Counted from the stretch's first letter, positions 43,944-52,969 are shown. The stretch is 64,000 bases of DNA from Roseiflexus sp034432635 (GCA_034432635.1 DAOUBK010000094.1:85250-149249), one strand, 5' to 3'. Numbers and translations are program-made. Notes: generated by a model from the sequence alone, not told the origin.

Positions 43944-44726
43944 ATGGCTAATACGCAGACCCGTCGCACCGCATCCGATCCCCGTTCGCCTGATGCATCG
44001 TCCACTGCGATCGCTGTGCCGCACCGATCCAGGAGTCTGTTTGGCGGATGGAGCCGTCAGGTTCGTTCGCAGACAGAGAGCAAGCCGCAGTCGCGCGGCT
44101 CACGTCTGACATCCTTCTGGAAGGCGTTGATCATCACATCATTCATCATTAACATTGTGCTGCTCACGGTGGTGCTGTTGCTTGTCGGGTTTATCGTTCA
44201 ATGGCGCCAGCAGATCGCATCGACCGCTGTACTCGGGCAAGGATTTGCCACCGACAATGTCGCCGAACTGCGCAGCATCGTCGCCGGATTGCAGGGAGCG
44301 ACGATTCGCACGACGATTCCGCTCGATCAACCGTTGCCGTTGAAAGGCGCCGGTGTGATCGTGCCGGTCGATCAGCAGACGACAGTCACACTGGTCGAAG
44401 CGGTCCCGTTACAGTTGAGTGGCGCAGATATCGATCTCGGCAACGGCAATCGCCTGCGCGCCAATAATATCCGTCTCACCCTGCCGGCAGGAACGCCATT
44501 GCGCATTGCGCTGAAGATGGATATCCCACTCGATGATGTTACCATTCCGGTACGCCTCAACGTCCCAGTCGAAATACCGCTCAAGGACACCGAACTCGGT
44601 CCACAATTCCAGCGTCTGGGGTGGCTGGTGGATCGTCTTGTCGGTCCTCTTGCACCGGTGTTGAGTCTCGACCCGATTCCGCCTGCACCGCCGGCGCCAC
44701 GTTATCAACCATCGTCGCAACCATGA
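43944..44726 (+). CDS. Single-pass membrane protein of unknown function
   Basis: 260 residues. A 60-residue basic, Ser/Thr-rich cytoplasmic N-terminus, one membrane helix (about 61-86), then an extracytoplasmic part with amphipathic strands of alternating pattern (TTIPLDQPLPLKGAGVIVPV, VTLVEAVPLQL, LRIALKMDIPLDDVTIPV) and a Pro-rich end (PIPPAPPAPRY). The strands suggest an LEA-14 or lipid-binding beta fold, but I do not recognise the family. ATG 43944 has a near-perfect AAAGGAGG at 43928-43935. It is translationally coupled (ATGA) to the HAD gene. High expression under control of the palindromic promoter is likely. Confidence 0.75.
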   Translation: MANTQTRRTASDPRSPDASSTAIAVPHRSRSLFGGWSRQVRSQTESKPQSRGSRLTSFWKALIITSFIINIVLLTVVLLLVGFIVQWRQQIASTAVLGQGFATDNVAELRSIVAGLQGATIRTTIPLDQPLPLKGAGVIVPVDQQTTVTLVEAVPLQLSGADIDLGNGNRLRANNIRLTLPAGTPLRIALKMDIPLDDVTIPVRLNVPVEIPLKDTELGPQFQRLGWLVDRLVGPLAPVLSLDPIPPAPPAPRYQPSSQP

Positions 44727-45421
44727 TGGCACATAAACTCGTTCTCTGGGACATCGACGGCACGCTACTCTACAGCGGCGGCGTGGCAGGGGAAGCGATG
44801 CGCGCTGCAATGACGCGCATCTATGGTCGTCCATCAGACAATGAACGGCGCTCATATGCCGGCAAAACCGATCAACAGATCATCCTGGAAACCTTCCCGG
44901 AACGTCCACCGGAGGAGTTGCTCGGTCGACTCGCTGAGTTCACCGCTGCTTACCTGGACATCCTGAGCGCACGGGAGGATGCGTTTCGCACCCGCGGGCG
45001 TGTTCTGGAGGGCGCAGTCGCAATTCTGCAACGACTGCGTGCCACAGGAGTCGTTCAGTCGTTGCTGACTGGGAATCTAGCACCAGTGGCGCACCTCAAA
45101 CTACGCATGATGAATCTGGTCGAGTTTTTCGACTTCGAGAGCGGCGCATACGGCAGCGACAGTCCGCGCCGCACGGAACTCCCCTCGATTGCAGCAGAGC
45201 GCGCTGCACGGCGCTATGGACGTGTCTTCGCCGGACCGGACATTGTTATCGTTGGAGACACCCCGAACGACATTGCCTGCGCACGCGCTGTCGGTGCGCG
45301 CGCCGTGGCGGTTGCAACCGGTCCGTTTAGTGTCGAAGAACTGCGTGCACACGCCCCCGATGCAGTGCTCCCCGATCTCACCGATACCGGCGCAGCGCTT
45401 ACCGCAATACTCGCCTACTAA
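44723..45421 (+). CDS. HAD superfamily hydrolase (phosphatase)
   Basis: 232-residue haloacid dehalogenase-like phosphatase. Motif I is LWDIDGTLL with nucleophile D10 and acid/base D12, motif II is LLTGN, the motif III Lys/Arg is in the RTELPSIA region, and motif IV is IVIVGDTPNDIACARAVGA. The helical cap lies between residues 20 and 95, a C1 cap of the phosphoglycolate phosphatase/beta-phosphoglucomutase type. The substrate is unknown. ATG 44723 overlaps the stop of the membrane-protein gene. ATG 44726 is an alternative. Confidence 0.88.
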   Translation: MMAHKLVLWDIDGTLLYSGGVAGEAMRAAMTRIYGRPSDNERRSYAGKTDQQIILETFPERPPEELLGRLAEFTAAYLDILSAREDAFRTRGRVLEGAVAILQRLRATGVVQSLLTGNLAPVAHLKLRMMNLVEFFDFESGAYGSDSPRRTELPSIAAERAARRYGRVFAGPDIVIVGDTPNDIACARAVGARAVAVATGPFSVEELRAHAPDAVLPDLTDTGAALTAILAY

Positions 45422-45454
45422 GAGCTTATCCGAATAACAGGGGCTATTTGATGG

Positions 45455-45481
45455 GTAGGCGAAGGCAATGCCTTTGGCTAC
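45455..45481. repeat. REP-like palindrome, copy 1
   Basis: The 27-nt element GTAGGCGAAGGC...GGCTAC lies in a near-perfect hairpin with 16-nt arms (45452-45467 and 45469-45484, two mismatches). It is 21/27 identical to copy 2. It starts 33 nt after the HAD gene and may also help end that transcript. Confidence 0.6.
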
Positions 45482-45791
45482 CCATTCGAGATTTTATGGC
45501 GTTTCTTCCTGATGGATGCAGCATCTGCCGATTACGTTCGAGCCACACCGTACATCCCAGGCACGCGAGTGCCCGTCTACAGCATCTACTGTGGCATGCT
45601 TTGCTGCCAGGAATCGCAGCGTCAATGGACGCCAAGGACATGGGCATGGGCAACGCATGTCACCCCTGCCAAGGCGCGCCAGGACCATCCCTGTGCTCGT
45701 ACCAGGCAGCGCTTGGCAGCACGGCTTCGGCGCGCCAGAGGATGCGACCCGTGGACTCCTGCATGCGCGATCCTCGTGAGAGACGAAACGA

Positions 45792-45818
45792 GCAGGCGAA
45801 GACACTGCCTTCGCCTGC
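45792..45818. repeat. REP-like palindrome, copy 2
   Basis: The 27-nt element GCAGGCGAAGAC...CGCCTGC has perfect 11-bp arms (45790-45800 and 45810-45820) around a 9-nt loop. It shares length, layout and 21/27 bases with copy 1. Confidence 0.6.
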
Positions 45819-46090
45819 TCGGCACGGCAGGATGGTGCGGTCAGGCTTCAACGTACATAACAGGCTCTAGGGGCGGACAGAACATATGGACCAACACAAC
45901 TTCTGCTTCATCAGGATGCCCCGGCGCAGGCTTCTGGTCTCCCCTCGAGCGCGACACGGTCGAGGAGCCGGGGGTGAGGGCATTCGGAGTATCCCCAAAC
46001 CTAATCTCCCATACACGCTCGCATGTTCCGTCTGCCCTGAACAGGCGCAGGCAGGGCGCCTCAGACAGTGACCTCGAACCAACAATGAAA

Positions 46091-46118
46091 CCGCCCCTCT
46101 GGATATCCAGAGGGGCGG
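46091..46118 (-). terminator. Terminator hairpin of the Flp pilin gene
   Basis: A perfect 28-nt palindrome, left half CCGCCCCTCTGGAT and right half its complement, lies 23 nt beyond the pilin stop. On the minus strand it is followed by TTTCATTG, a short T-run. It fits a strong intrinsic terminator. Confidence 0.8.
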
Positions 46119-46141
46119 CAACCGGCGAGAACGAACCGATA

Positions 46142-46300
46142 CTAGCGGGTCAGACCACTGTTGATCTGGCTGAAGACCTGGCTGACACGGCTGCCGAGCA
46201 GGGTGAGGATACCAATGACGACGATGGCGATCAGCACGAGAATGAGCGCGTACTCAACCAGACCCTGGCCTTCTTCCTTAGCGAAGAAACTGCGAACCAT
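46142..46300 (-). CDS. Flp/Fap-type pilin
   Basis: A 52-residue gene too short for common ORF cut-offs. The product starts MVRSFFAKEEGQGLVEYALI and goes on with a hydrophobic helix and the tail LGSRVSQVFSQINSGLTR. The class IVb Flp signature is clear: a short basic leader, G-Q-G-L-V-E-Y with the Glu at +5-like position, then the helix that packs the pilus core. Prepilin peptidase (TadV type) would cut after the Gly. It has AAGGAGGTG just upstream, its own promoter and a terminator. No tad assembly genes lie in the window. Tad pili serve adhesion and surface contact. Confidence 0.88.
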   Translation of the reverse strand: MVRSFFAKEEGQGLVEYALILVLIAIVVIGILTLLGSRVSQVFSQINSGLTR

Positions 46301-46348
46301 TGCGACACCTCCTTAGAAATTGGGTCGAACTAAATGAACTATGTGTAC

Positions 46349-46377
46349 AGTATAGAGATCTGATCCCCGGTTCTCAA
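46349..46377 (-). promoter_or_regulatory. Promoter of the Flp pilin gene
   Basis: On the minus strand TTGAGA (46372-46377) and TATACT (46349-46354) are 17 nt apart, about 49 nt before the start codon. With the strong ribosome binding site and terminator it makes a highly expressed single-gene unit. Confidence 0.7.
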
Positions 46378-46560
46378 TAGGCAATCAGTCCCAAAAAAAG
46401 ACGGTACTCTGTGAATACTTTCTTAGGAAACAGGTAGGACTTTTGGGCAATACGATAACGAGTAGAAGCGATAACGGACAGAAACCGCCAAGACGAAGGG
46501 AACACCACACGGACTGGACGGGTCGCCGGCTGCAAGGCGCTGGTCTATTCTCTGGCATCC

Positions 46561-47637
46561 CTACATCGGCAGGGGGATCAATGCTTCGACACGCGTACCA
46601 CGCCCGATGGCGCTTTCGATGCCGAATTCGCCGCGGAGCAGCGTTTCGACCTGTTGACGGAGGGTGGCAATGCCCATGTTGCGCCGGCCACTGTCATCAG
46701 CCAGCACTTCGCCGACAGGGAATCCGCTGCCGTCATCTTCGACCGATACGTGGATCATGGGGGTTCCATCGACATCATCACGCACGCTAACAAGCACACG
46801 CGCCTGCGTGGCGTTGGCATGCTTGATGACATTGTTGAGTGCTTCTTGAATGAAGCGAAAGATGGCAACTTCGTAGTGGGAAGGCAGACGCATATCAAGA
46901 TTCTGCACCATCAGATTGATGTCGAGTTTGTTCTTTTCGCTCACCTGCTGAACATAGCGACGTAATGTCGGCACCAGACCGAGATCGTCAAGGATCATGG
47001 GGCGGAGATCGAAGATGAAGCGGCGTGTATCCTGAAGGGTGGCGTTGATTGCATTTTTGAGAGCGCCCAGTTCGGCACGCGCCATCTCGACATCGCGGTC
47101 GAGCAAACGCTGGCAGATTTCGGCACGCAGCACAAGGTTGCTCATCGATTGCGCCGGACCATCGTGCATCTGAAGCGAGATGCGCAGACGTTCTTTCTCC
47201 TGCGCCTGAATAATATCGGCGATCAACTGGTCGCTCCCAATCACGCCGGGAGCGCTGCCGGTGGGAGCAGCGACACCCAGCAATGGTTCGAGCGCAGTGA
47301 TCAGTTCGAACACCTGACTCTGCCGTTGTTTGGCGGACTGCTGACGATAGTGCAGTTGCTCAAGCTGGCTGCGCATCGTCAGGAGCCGCATTTGCACTTC
47401 CTGTGCCGAAGCATAAAAATTCTTGATATCCGCCTTGCTGTAACGATCAACATTGACATCCAGATCGCGCAGGCGATTCGAGACGGTCAGTTCGCGCTGC
47501 TGGAGTTTCTCGACCTCATTGGATGTCTGTCGCAGGAGCGATTCGATCTCGTTCAGTTCCCGGCGCGTTTTTTCCAGATCGGCATTCAATTTATCATAGA
47601 GTTCTTTGAGGGATGGCGCAGTATCATTCACCGTCAC
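46561..47637 (-). CDS. DegS/LiaS/NarX-type sensor histidine kinase (cytoplasmic)
   Basis: About 358 residues from GTG 47637 (GTG 47631 and TTG 47670 are alternatives; GGAGG lies just before the GTGs). No membrane helix. The N-terminal half is a long coiled coil (LKELYDKLNADLEKTRREL onward), as in DegS. The HisKA_3 domain has EKERLRISLQMHDGPAQSM with the phospho-His, and the ATPase domain has FIQEALNNVIKHANAT, VEDDGSGF and NMGIATLRQQVETL. Such kinases signal to NarL-type regulators, none of which is adjacent. It lies upstream of the pilin gene on the same strand, which might be its target; this is only a suggestion. Confidence 0.9.
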   Translation of the reverse strand: MTVNDTAPSLKELYDKLNADLEKTRRELNEIESLLRQTSNEVEKLQQRELTVSNRLRDLDVNVDRYSKADIKNFYASAQEVQMRLLTMRSQLEQLHYRQQSAKQRQSQVFELITALEPLLGVAAPTGSAPGVIGSDQLIADIIQAQEKERLRISLQMHDGPAQSMSNLVLRAEICQRLLDRDVEMARAELGALKNAINATLQDTRRFIFDLRPMILDDLGLVPTLRRYVQQVSEKNKLDINLMVQNLDMRLPSHYEVAIFRFIQEALNNVIKHANATQARVLVSVRDDVDGTPMIHVSVEDDGSGFPVGEVLADDSGRRNMGIATLRQQVETLLRGEFGIESAIGRGTRVEALIPLPM

Positions 47638-47712
47638 GACAGCCTCCAGAGCGCAGTTCGGGCAGAACAAAAAGCCAATCTCCAGGTATTATACCACCCG
47701 CAACGCAAGCCT

Positions 47713-48468
47713 TCACAGGGAGCGAAACCGGAGCCGCCAGACGTTGATCAGCGCTTCGAGCACGATGCGCTTCGACATCTTTGAACGCCCGACGCGTCGG
47801 TCGGGAAAGATGATCGGCAGTTCGCCAATCCGAAAACCGGCGCGCATGGTGCGATAGACCAGTTCGATCTGGAAGGCGTATCCGTTCGACTGGATATCGT
47901 CCAGGTCGATGGTTTCCAGTACCCGACGTCGATAGCAGCGAAAGCCGCTGGTCGCGTCCATCACCGGCAACCCCAGGATCGCGCGGGCGTAGAGGTTGCC
48001 GCCACGACTGATCATCTGCCGGACGATTCCCCAGTCGGTCGTGCCGCCACCCAGAACATAGCGCGAACCGAGCGCCAGATCATAGCGCGTTTCGGCTGCT
48101 GCCAGCAACTGTGGCAGGTATGCCGGATCGTGGGAGAAATCGGCATCCATTTCGCAAATGTACGCTGTACCTTCGGCGAGTGCACGCCGAAAACCGGCGA
48201 CGTAGGCGCTGCCCAACCCGCGTTTCTCCGGTCGGAGCAACAATCCGATGCGCGGTTCACCGGCAGCCATATCTGCCACGATACCGGCAGTGCCATCGGG
48301 CGAATTATCATCGACAACCAGCACCCGGAAACGCGACATCTCCAGGATGCGCTGGATGAGCACAGCGATGTTTTCACGCTCGTTGTAGGTCGGAATCACA
48401 ACTGTGCAGTCAGCCAGCGCGACGTTCACAGTCGCCCGGTTTTGCGTGATCGGCTGCGGTAACGTCAT
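47713..48468 (-). CDS. Polyprenol-phosphate mannose synthase-like family 2 glycosyltransferase
   Basis: 251-residue GT2 enzyme similar to dolichol-phosphate mannose synthase (DPM1) and bacterial Ppm1. VVIPTYNERENI and VVDDNSPDGT bind the nucleotide, EMDADFSHDP is the metal-binding D-x-D type motif, and GSRYVLGGG and SNGYAFQIEL are DPM family blocks. There is no C-terminal membrane domain, so it acts at the membrane surface, probably making polyprenyl-phosphate-mannose or a relative for later transfer. ATG 48468 has AAGGAG. It is divergent from the tandem membrane proteins, which may use lipid-linked sugars. Confidence 0.9.
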   Translation of the reverse strand: MTLPQPITQNRATVNVALADCTVVIPTYNERENIAVLIQRILEMSRFRVLVVDDNSPDGTAGIVADMAAGEPRIGLLLRPEKRGLGSAYVAGFRRALAEGTAYICEMDADFSHDPAYLPQLLAAAETRYDLALGSRYVLGGGTTDWGIVRQMISRGGNLYARAILGLPVMDATSGFRCYRRRVLETIDLDDIQSNGYAFQIELVYRTMRAGFRIGELPIIFPDRRVGRSKMSKRIVLEALINVWRLRFRSL

Positions 48469-48720
48469 GCAATCTCCTTGCCAGTGTACAATGACCCGAA
48501 ACCGGCGCAGTTGCTCTACCGGCGCCTGTCCATTATACTCGTTGCGTCGCTTCCTGTGCGATCACAATCGTGACGCGAGAAGGTAGCAAAATGGCAACAA
48601 AATATCCGTCGGGAGGCACCCTTGCTCGCTGCGAGGCGCTTCCGGGATGCATCCAGAGAAACGATTGATACGGTTGTGCATCGCACACATACGTCTGTGC
48701 TCCATACCATCGGGAGACTC

Positions 48721-50214
48721 ATGCACAACGCGCCGTTCCCCGCGCTCATTCATCTGTACGGTCTGATCCCGCTGGCAGTGGTGGCAGCGCTGATTTCGCT
48801 GGCGCCAACCGATCCGCACGATTTCTGGTGGCACCTGCGGATCGGGCGGATTGTGGCCGAGTCGGGTGTGCCGCGCACCAACATGTTTGCCTGGACCGTT
48901 CCACCCGATCAGCCGTTCGTCTATGCTGCCTGGCTCGGCGACTGGCTCTTCTACCAGATGTATCTCCTCTGCGGGTTGCAGGGTCCGGTGCTGGCGCGCA
49001 CTCTGCTGGGGACGCTCGCGTTTGCGCTGGTATTGCTTGAAGCCCGGCGACGCAGCGGTTCGTGGCATCTGGCCGGGCTGGCGATCTTCCTCGCCGGGAT
49101 GATGACGATCAACAATCTGACGACACGCCCGCAAAACTGGGCATGGGCGCCGTTCATGGCGTATACGATCATTCCTGGCGCATATGCAATGCGGCAGGTG
49201 GGATGGCGTGCACTGGTGGTGTTGCCGCCGCTGATGGTTTTCTGGGTTAATGCGCATGGCTCATTTGTGCTAGGGCTTGTACTGCTGACGCTGTACTGCA
49301 TCGGCGAGGGGACGCGAGCGCTCTTGCGGCAACCGGACGCTCTCGATCTGCGCCGTCTGGCAGCACTTGTGGCAGTCACACTCGCAACCCTGGCCGCCAC
49401 CCTGGTCAATCCGATCAGCGTCGATATTTTTGCGTATGTAGTGAAATTATTGACCGATCCCCCCAGCCAAGGGTTGGTGAACGAGTGGCAACCGCCAACC
49501 GTGCGGAGCCTGGCAGGTCAGGTGTTCTTTCTGGCGACGTTGTTCCTGATCGCTGCGCTGGCACTTGGTCGGCGGCGGTTGAACCTGACCGACACCCTGC
49601 TGTTGTGCGCATTTCTGTGGCTGGCGTGGAGCGGGATGCGCTACGTGGTCTGGTTCGGCATGCTGGCGATGCCGATGCTGGCACAGTGCCTGGCGCGTCC
49701 TTCCTCTCGAGTTGCTGCGCCACGCAGCGATCCGTTCGCCGCAATCATTGCACTTGCCCTGCTGATCGGGGTCGGTGCGCTGCAACCGCCGTTCAGGTCA
49801 TCGCTCAACCTGCCCGCGTCCTACCGAGGTTTGTTCGCCGAAGTGCCGGGAGCGCCGCTGCTCTACAGCGCCGATACGCCGGTCGGGGCGGCTGCGTACC
49901 TGCGCGATCATCCCGGCGGTCGGCTGTTCAATGATATGGCGTATGGTTCGTACCTGATCTGGGCGCTTCCTGCGCCGCAGGTGTTCGTCGATACGCGTGT
50001 CGAACTCTACCCGCTGGCGCTATGGGAAGATTACCTGGCGCTCGGCGAAGCGCGCGCGTATCGCACGCTGATCGCACAGTATGGCATCGATCGGGCCTTG
50101 CTCAGTCGATCACGGCAGGCGCCGCTCGTTGCTGCGCTGGCTGCCGATCCCGCCTGGATTGTTGAGTACGAGGACCGGTATAGTATTCTGTACCGACGTG
50201 TTGAAGAAAGGTAG
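48721..50214 (+). CDS. Multi-pass membrane protein, copy 1 of a tandem pair
   Basis: 497 residues from ATG 48721 (GGGAGA at 48712-48717; the frame is open to 48622). About ten hydrophobic helices. After helix 1 comes the loop PTDPHDFWWHLRIGRIVAESG, and a C-terminal soluble domain has NDMAYGSYLIWALPAPQVFVDTRVELYP. The layout (acidic first loop with D/H, many helices, C-terminal domain) recalls lipid-linked glycosyltransferases of the GT-C type, but no exact family is recognised. It shares these blocks with the next gene, 10 nt downstream. Its divergent neighbour makes a polyprenyl-phosphate sugar, which would suit a GT-C donor. Confidence 0.75.
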   Translation: MHNAPFPALIHLYGLIPLAVVAALISLAPTDPHDFWWHLRIGRIVAESGVPRTNMFAWTVPPDQPFVYAAWLGDWLFYQMYLLCGLQGPVLARTLLGTLAFALVLLEARRRSGSWHLAGLAIFLAGMMTINNLTTRPQNWAWAPFMAYTIIPGAYAMRQVGWRALVVLPPLMVFWVNAHGSFVLGLVLLTLYCIGEGTRALLRQPDALDLRRLAALVAVTLATLAATLVNPISVDIFAYVVKLLTDPPSQGLVNEWQPPTVRSLAGQVFFLATLFLIAALALGRRRLNLTDTLLLCAFLWLAWSGMRYVVWFGMLAMPMLAQCLARPSSRVAAPRSDPFAAIIALALLIGVGALQPPFRSSLNLPASYRGLFAEVPGAPLLYSADTPVGAAAYLRDHPGGRLFNDMAYGSYLIWALPAPQVFVDTRVELYPLALWEDYLALGEARAYRTLIAQYGIDRALLSRSRQAPLVAALAADPAWIVEYEDRYSILYRRVEER

Positions 50215-50224
50215 CGTCCCGGCT

Positions 50225-51721
50225 ATGACCTCGCCTTCGACCCTCGAATCCGTTCCACAACCGCAGACACGCTTGCGCCTCACGCTCGATCATGTGTATG
50301 TGACAGCTGCGTTGATGCTGATTGCGCTCCGACCTCTGTTGACCCCCATTCCACCGCACGACTTCTGGTGGCATATGGCAACCGGGCGCGTGATCCTGGA
50401 GACCGGAACGATCCCGCAGCATGATCTGTTCTCCTACACACGTGCCGGCGAGCCGTTTTTCAATCAGGGATGGCTGGCACAGGTGTTGATGGCGTCGCTC
50501 CATCGGATCGGCGGATTGCCGCTGATTATCGTGGTACAGGCGCTGGTGCTGACGCTGGCATATGGGCTGCTGCTCCGTCTCTGCATCCTGCGTACCAATC
50601 GGATTCGGGCGTGCGTGGCGATCCTGTTGCTGGCGACCATGCCACTGTCGTTCGATAACTGGACGGTGCGCCCGCAAACATATGTATTCCCGCTATTTGC
50701 CGGTTTTCTGACTGTTCTGACCGAACACCGCCTGAGGAACGCGCAGCGTCTCTGGCTGTTGCCGGTGCTTATGGCGCTGTGGGTGAATATGCATGGCTCG
50801 TTTGTGCTCGGTCTGGGATTGATCGGCATCGTCTTCGTCGGTGAAACGTTCAAACGCTTGCGCAGCACGTCGGCAGCGCGTCTGGACCTACCGCTTATCG
50901 TGGGGGGGGCAGTCACTGCAGCCGCAACTCTCCTCAATCCACGCGGGGTTGAGGTGTTAGGGTACGTGACGAATCTGCTCGGCAGCAGTCAGGTGACCGA
51001 TCTGGTCACTGAATGGTCGCCGCCGACGATTCGAGACATCAATGGCGCCATCTTCTTCCTGTTTCTGATCGGCGCCGCGCTCACCCTGATCTATGCGCGC
51101 ACCCGACCCGACCCGACCGACCTGTTGCTATTCGGCGCATTTCTCTGGCTGGCACTGGGCGCCACGCGCAATATCGTGTGGATGGGGTTTGTGGCAACGC
51201 CGCTCCTGGCGGTTCAGGCAACGACATTGCTGCCACCACCGCCGCCACGCCGGTTCCAGGGTATTCCGGCAATGAATGCTGCACTCATCGCCCTGCTGGC
51301 GCTGCTCCTGCTGATCGGCTCACCATGGATCAAGCCGGCGCTCTTGCCGCCAGAAACCGGCGCCCTGCTTGCAAAGAGTACACCGGTCGAGGCGACACGC
51401 GCGCTCCAGAACTTGCCGCAACGCCCGCAGCGACTGTTTCATGCCATGAGTTACGGTTCGTACCTGATCTGGGCAACGCCGGACCAGAAGGTCTTTATCG
51501 ATCCACGCATCGAGTTATACCCGTTCGAGCAGTGGCGCGACTACATCTTGCTGGGGCAAGGGGTTGAAGTCGAGGAGCTGCTGGCGAAATACCGCATCGA
51601 CGGCATGATGCTGAGCATCGAAGAACAGGCGCCGCTACTGGAATACGTCCGCGCCCGTGCCGACGTGTGGCGCGAGGTGTATGCCAACGAAGCGACGGTA
51701 GTGCTGGTGCGAGAACGTTGA
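50225..51721 (+). CDS. Multi-pass membrane protein, copy 2 of a tandem pair
   Basis: 498 residues from ATG 50225 (AAAGG at 50207-50211; the frame is open to 50081). Same plan as copy 1: first loop PIPPHDFWWHMATGRVILETG, WLAQVLMASLH, about ten helices, and a C-terminal domain with HAMSYGSYLIWATPDQKVFIDPRIELYP. The two probably arose by duplication and form one operon. Conserved Asp/His in the first loop and the D-x-R-x-E-L-Y-P motif could be functional. Function unknown; GT-C-like glycosyl or other lipid-linked transfer is an inference. Confidence 0.75.
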   Translation: MTSPSTLESVPQPQTRLRLTLDHVYVTAALMLIALRPLLTPIPPHDFWWHMATGRVILETGTIPQHDLFSYTRAGEPFFNQGWLAQVLMASLHRIGGLPLIIVVQALVLTLAYGLLLRLCILRTNRIRACVAILLLATMPLSFDNWTVRPQTYVFPLFAGFLTVLTEHRLRNAQRLWLLPVLMALWVNMHGSFVLGLGLIGIVFVGETFKRLRSTSAARLDLPLIVGGAVTAAATLLNPRGVEVLGYVTNLLGSSQVTDLVTEWSPPTIRDINGAIFFLFLIGAALTLIYARTRPDPTDLLLFGAFLWLALGATRNIVWMGFVATPLLAVQATTLLPPPPPRRFQGIPAMNAALIALLALLLLIGSPWIKPALLPPETGALLAKSTPVEATRALQNLPQRPQRLFHAMSYGSYLIWATPDQKVFIDPRIELYPFEQWRDYILLGQGVEVEELLAKYRIDGMMLSIEEQAPLLEYVRARADVWREVYANEATVVLVRER

Positions 51722-51724
51722 CGA

Positions 51725-52969
51725 TCATTCGTACCGCAGGGCATCGATCGGGTTGAGCCGCGAGGCGCGAATAGCAGGGTAGATACCAAAGATCAAGCCA
51801 ATAATAATCGATGTGAGAGTCGCAAGCAGGATTGCATCGAGTTGCACCCGTGCCTCGGCACCTTCCGCCACCCCTTGCAGCAAGACCGTTCCCAGCGCCG
51901 AGAGCGCATACCCCAGCGCGATCCCAAGCAATCCGCCGAGCAGACTCAGGGTTGTTGCTTCGACAACGAATTGAAAACGAATATCGCGCCGCCGCGCCCC
52001 AACCGCCTTGCGCAACCCAATTTCACGGGTACGTTCGGTAACCGACACGAGCATGATATTCATAATGCCGATTCCACCCACCAGCAGTGAAATCGCCGCA
52101 ATTGCGCCGAGAAAGGCTGTCAATGCACCGGTGATCGTCCCAAACGAGGCGATCAGGTCCTGCTGCGTCACAATCGTGAAATTGTTGTCCTGATAGGTCA
52201 ACCCATTCCGGCGACGCAGCACGTCGGTGACCTGATCGATTACCGTATCGATGCTGCGTTCATCGATTGCCTGAATGTAGACCACGCTGACATCGATCCG
52301 ACTCACAGCCCCTGGCGGCGGTGGAAACAGGCGCGTTTGTGCAGCTGTGATCGGCACAAACACCAGATTATCTTCACTGGGACCGAAATTGCCGCCACGC
52401 GGCGCCATTTCGCCGATCACCTCGAAACTGACATCGTTGATGCGGATGCGTTTTCCGATCGGGTCTTCGTTGGGGAAGAGCGATGAGCGCACATCCGCCC
52501 CGATCACTGCCACCCGTGAACGCAGGTCGGTTTCCGTCTGATCGAAGAAGCGTCCACTGATCACCCTGGCGTTACGCACCTGCGGGTAGTTCGGCGTCAC
52601 CCCCGCGACACGTCCATCGAAACCGGCGCCGGCGTAGACGATTAGCGCGCCACGGGTCAACTGAGGTGTCACCGCTGCGGCTGCCGGAACATTGAGCGGA
52701 TCGGCGAGCGCAGCGACATCTTCATTCGTCAGGCGCGGCGGAACACGCCGGTTCTGTTCAGGATCGTTGGTGCCGGGAAACAGAAACACCAGGTTCGACC
52801 CTAACCCCTGCAACTCGCGGGTGACCAGTGTCTGAATGGCGCCGCCCAGCGCCAGCAGTGTAATGACCGCGCCGACGCCGATGATGATTCCAAGCATGGT
52901 CAGCACAGAGCGCAATTTGTTGGCTGCCAGGCTGTTCAGCGCGATTCGAATGGTTTCAAGCAGGTTCAT
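51725..52969 (-). CDS. MacB/FtsX-type ABC transporter permease
   Basis: 414 residues. Helix 1 (about 20-45) after NSLAANKLRSVLTMLGIIIGVGAVI, a large periplasmic MacB core domain (about 50-280), then three helices including GGIGIMNIMLVSVTERTREIGLRKAVGA, the cytoplasmic coupling signature, and the final YPAIRASRLNPIDALRYE. This is the type VII mechanotransmission fold used for export of peptides, lipoproteins or drugs. The ATPase subunit and adaptor are not adjacent in the window, so its partner must be elsewhere. It converges on the tandem membrane genes with 3 nt between the stops. Confidence 0.92.
   Translation of the reverse strand: MNLLETIRIALNSLAANKLRSVLTMLGIIIGVGAVITLLALGGAIQTLVTRELQGLGSNLVFLFPGTNDPEQNRRVPPRLTNEDVAALADPLNVPAAAAVTPQLTRGALIVYAGAGFDGRVAGVTPNYPQVRNARVISGRFFDQTETDLRSRVAVIGADVRSSLFPNEDPIGKRIRINDVSFEVIGEMAPRGGNFGPSEDNLVFVPITAAQTRLFPPPPGAVSRIDVSVVYIQAIDERSIDTVIDQVTDVLRRRNGLTYQDNNFTIVTQQDLIASFGTITGALTAFLGAIAAISLLVGGIGIMNIMLVSVTERTREIGLRKAVGARRRDIRFQFVVEATTLSLLGGLLGIALGYALSALGTVLLQGVAEGAEARVQLDAILLATLTSIIIGLIFGIYPAIRASRLNPIDALRYE

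Larger units (their letters stand above)
45422..46090. other. Gene-poor region with palindromic repeats
   Basis: About 670 nt without a supportable gene; long open frames here have no recognisable protein features. It carries two related 27-nt palindromes (listed separately) and an imperfect CCTCGA/TCGAGG dyad (45943-45948 and 45960-45965). It may be a decayed mobile or repeat-rich island. Confidence 0.5.

Noticed and set aside
45512..46333. 273-codon plus-strand open frame across the pilin region
   Set aside because: It runs antisense through the clear Flp pilin gene, has no ribosome binding site and no recognisable protein features; the GC-rich sequence leaves many such frames open.
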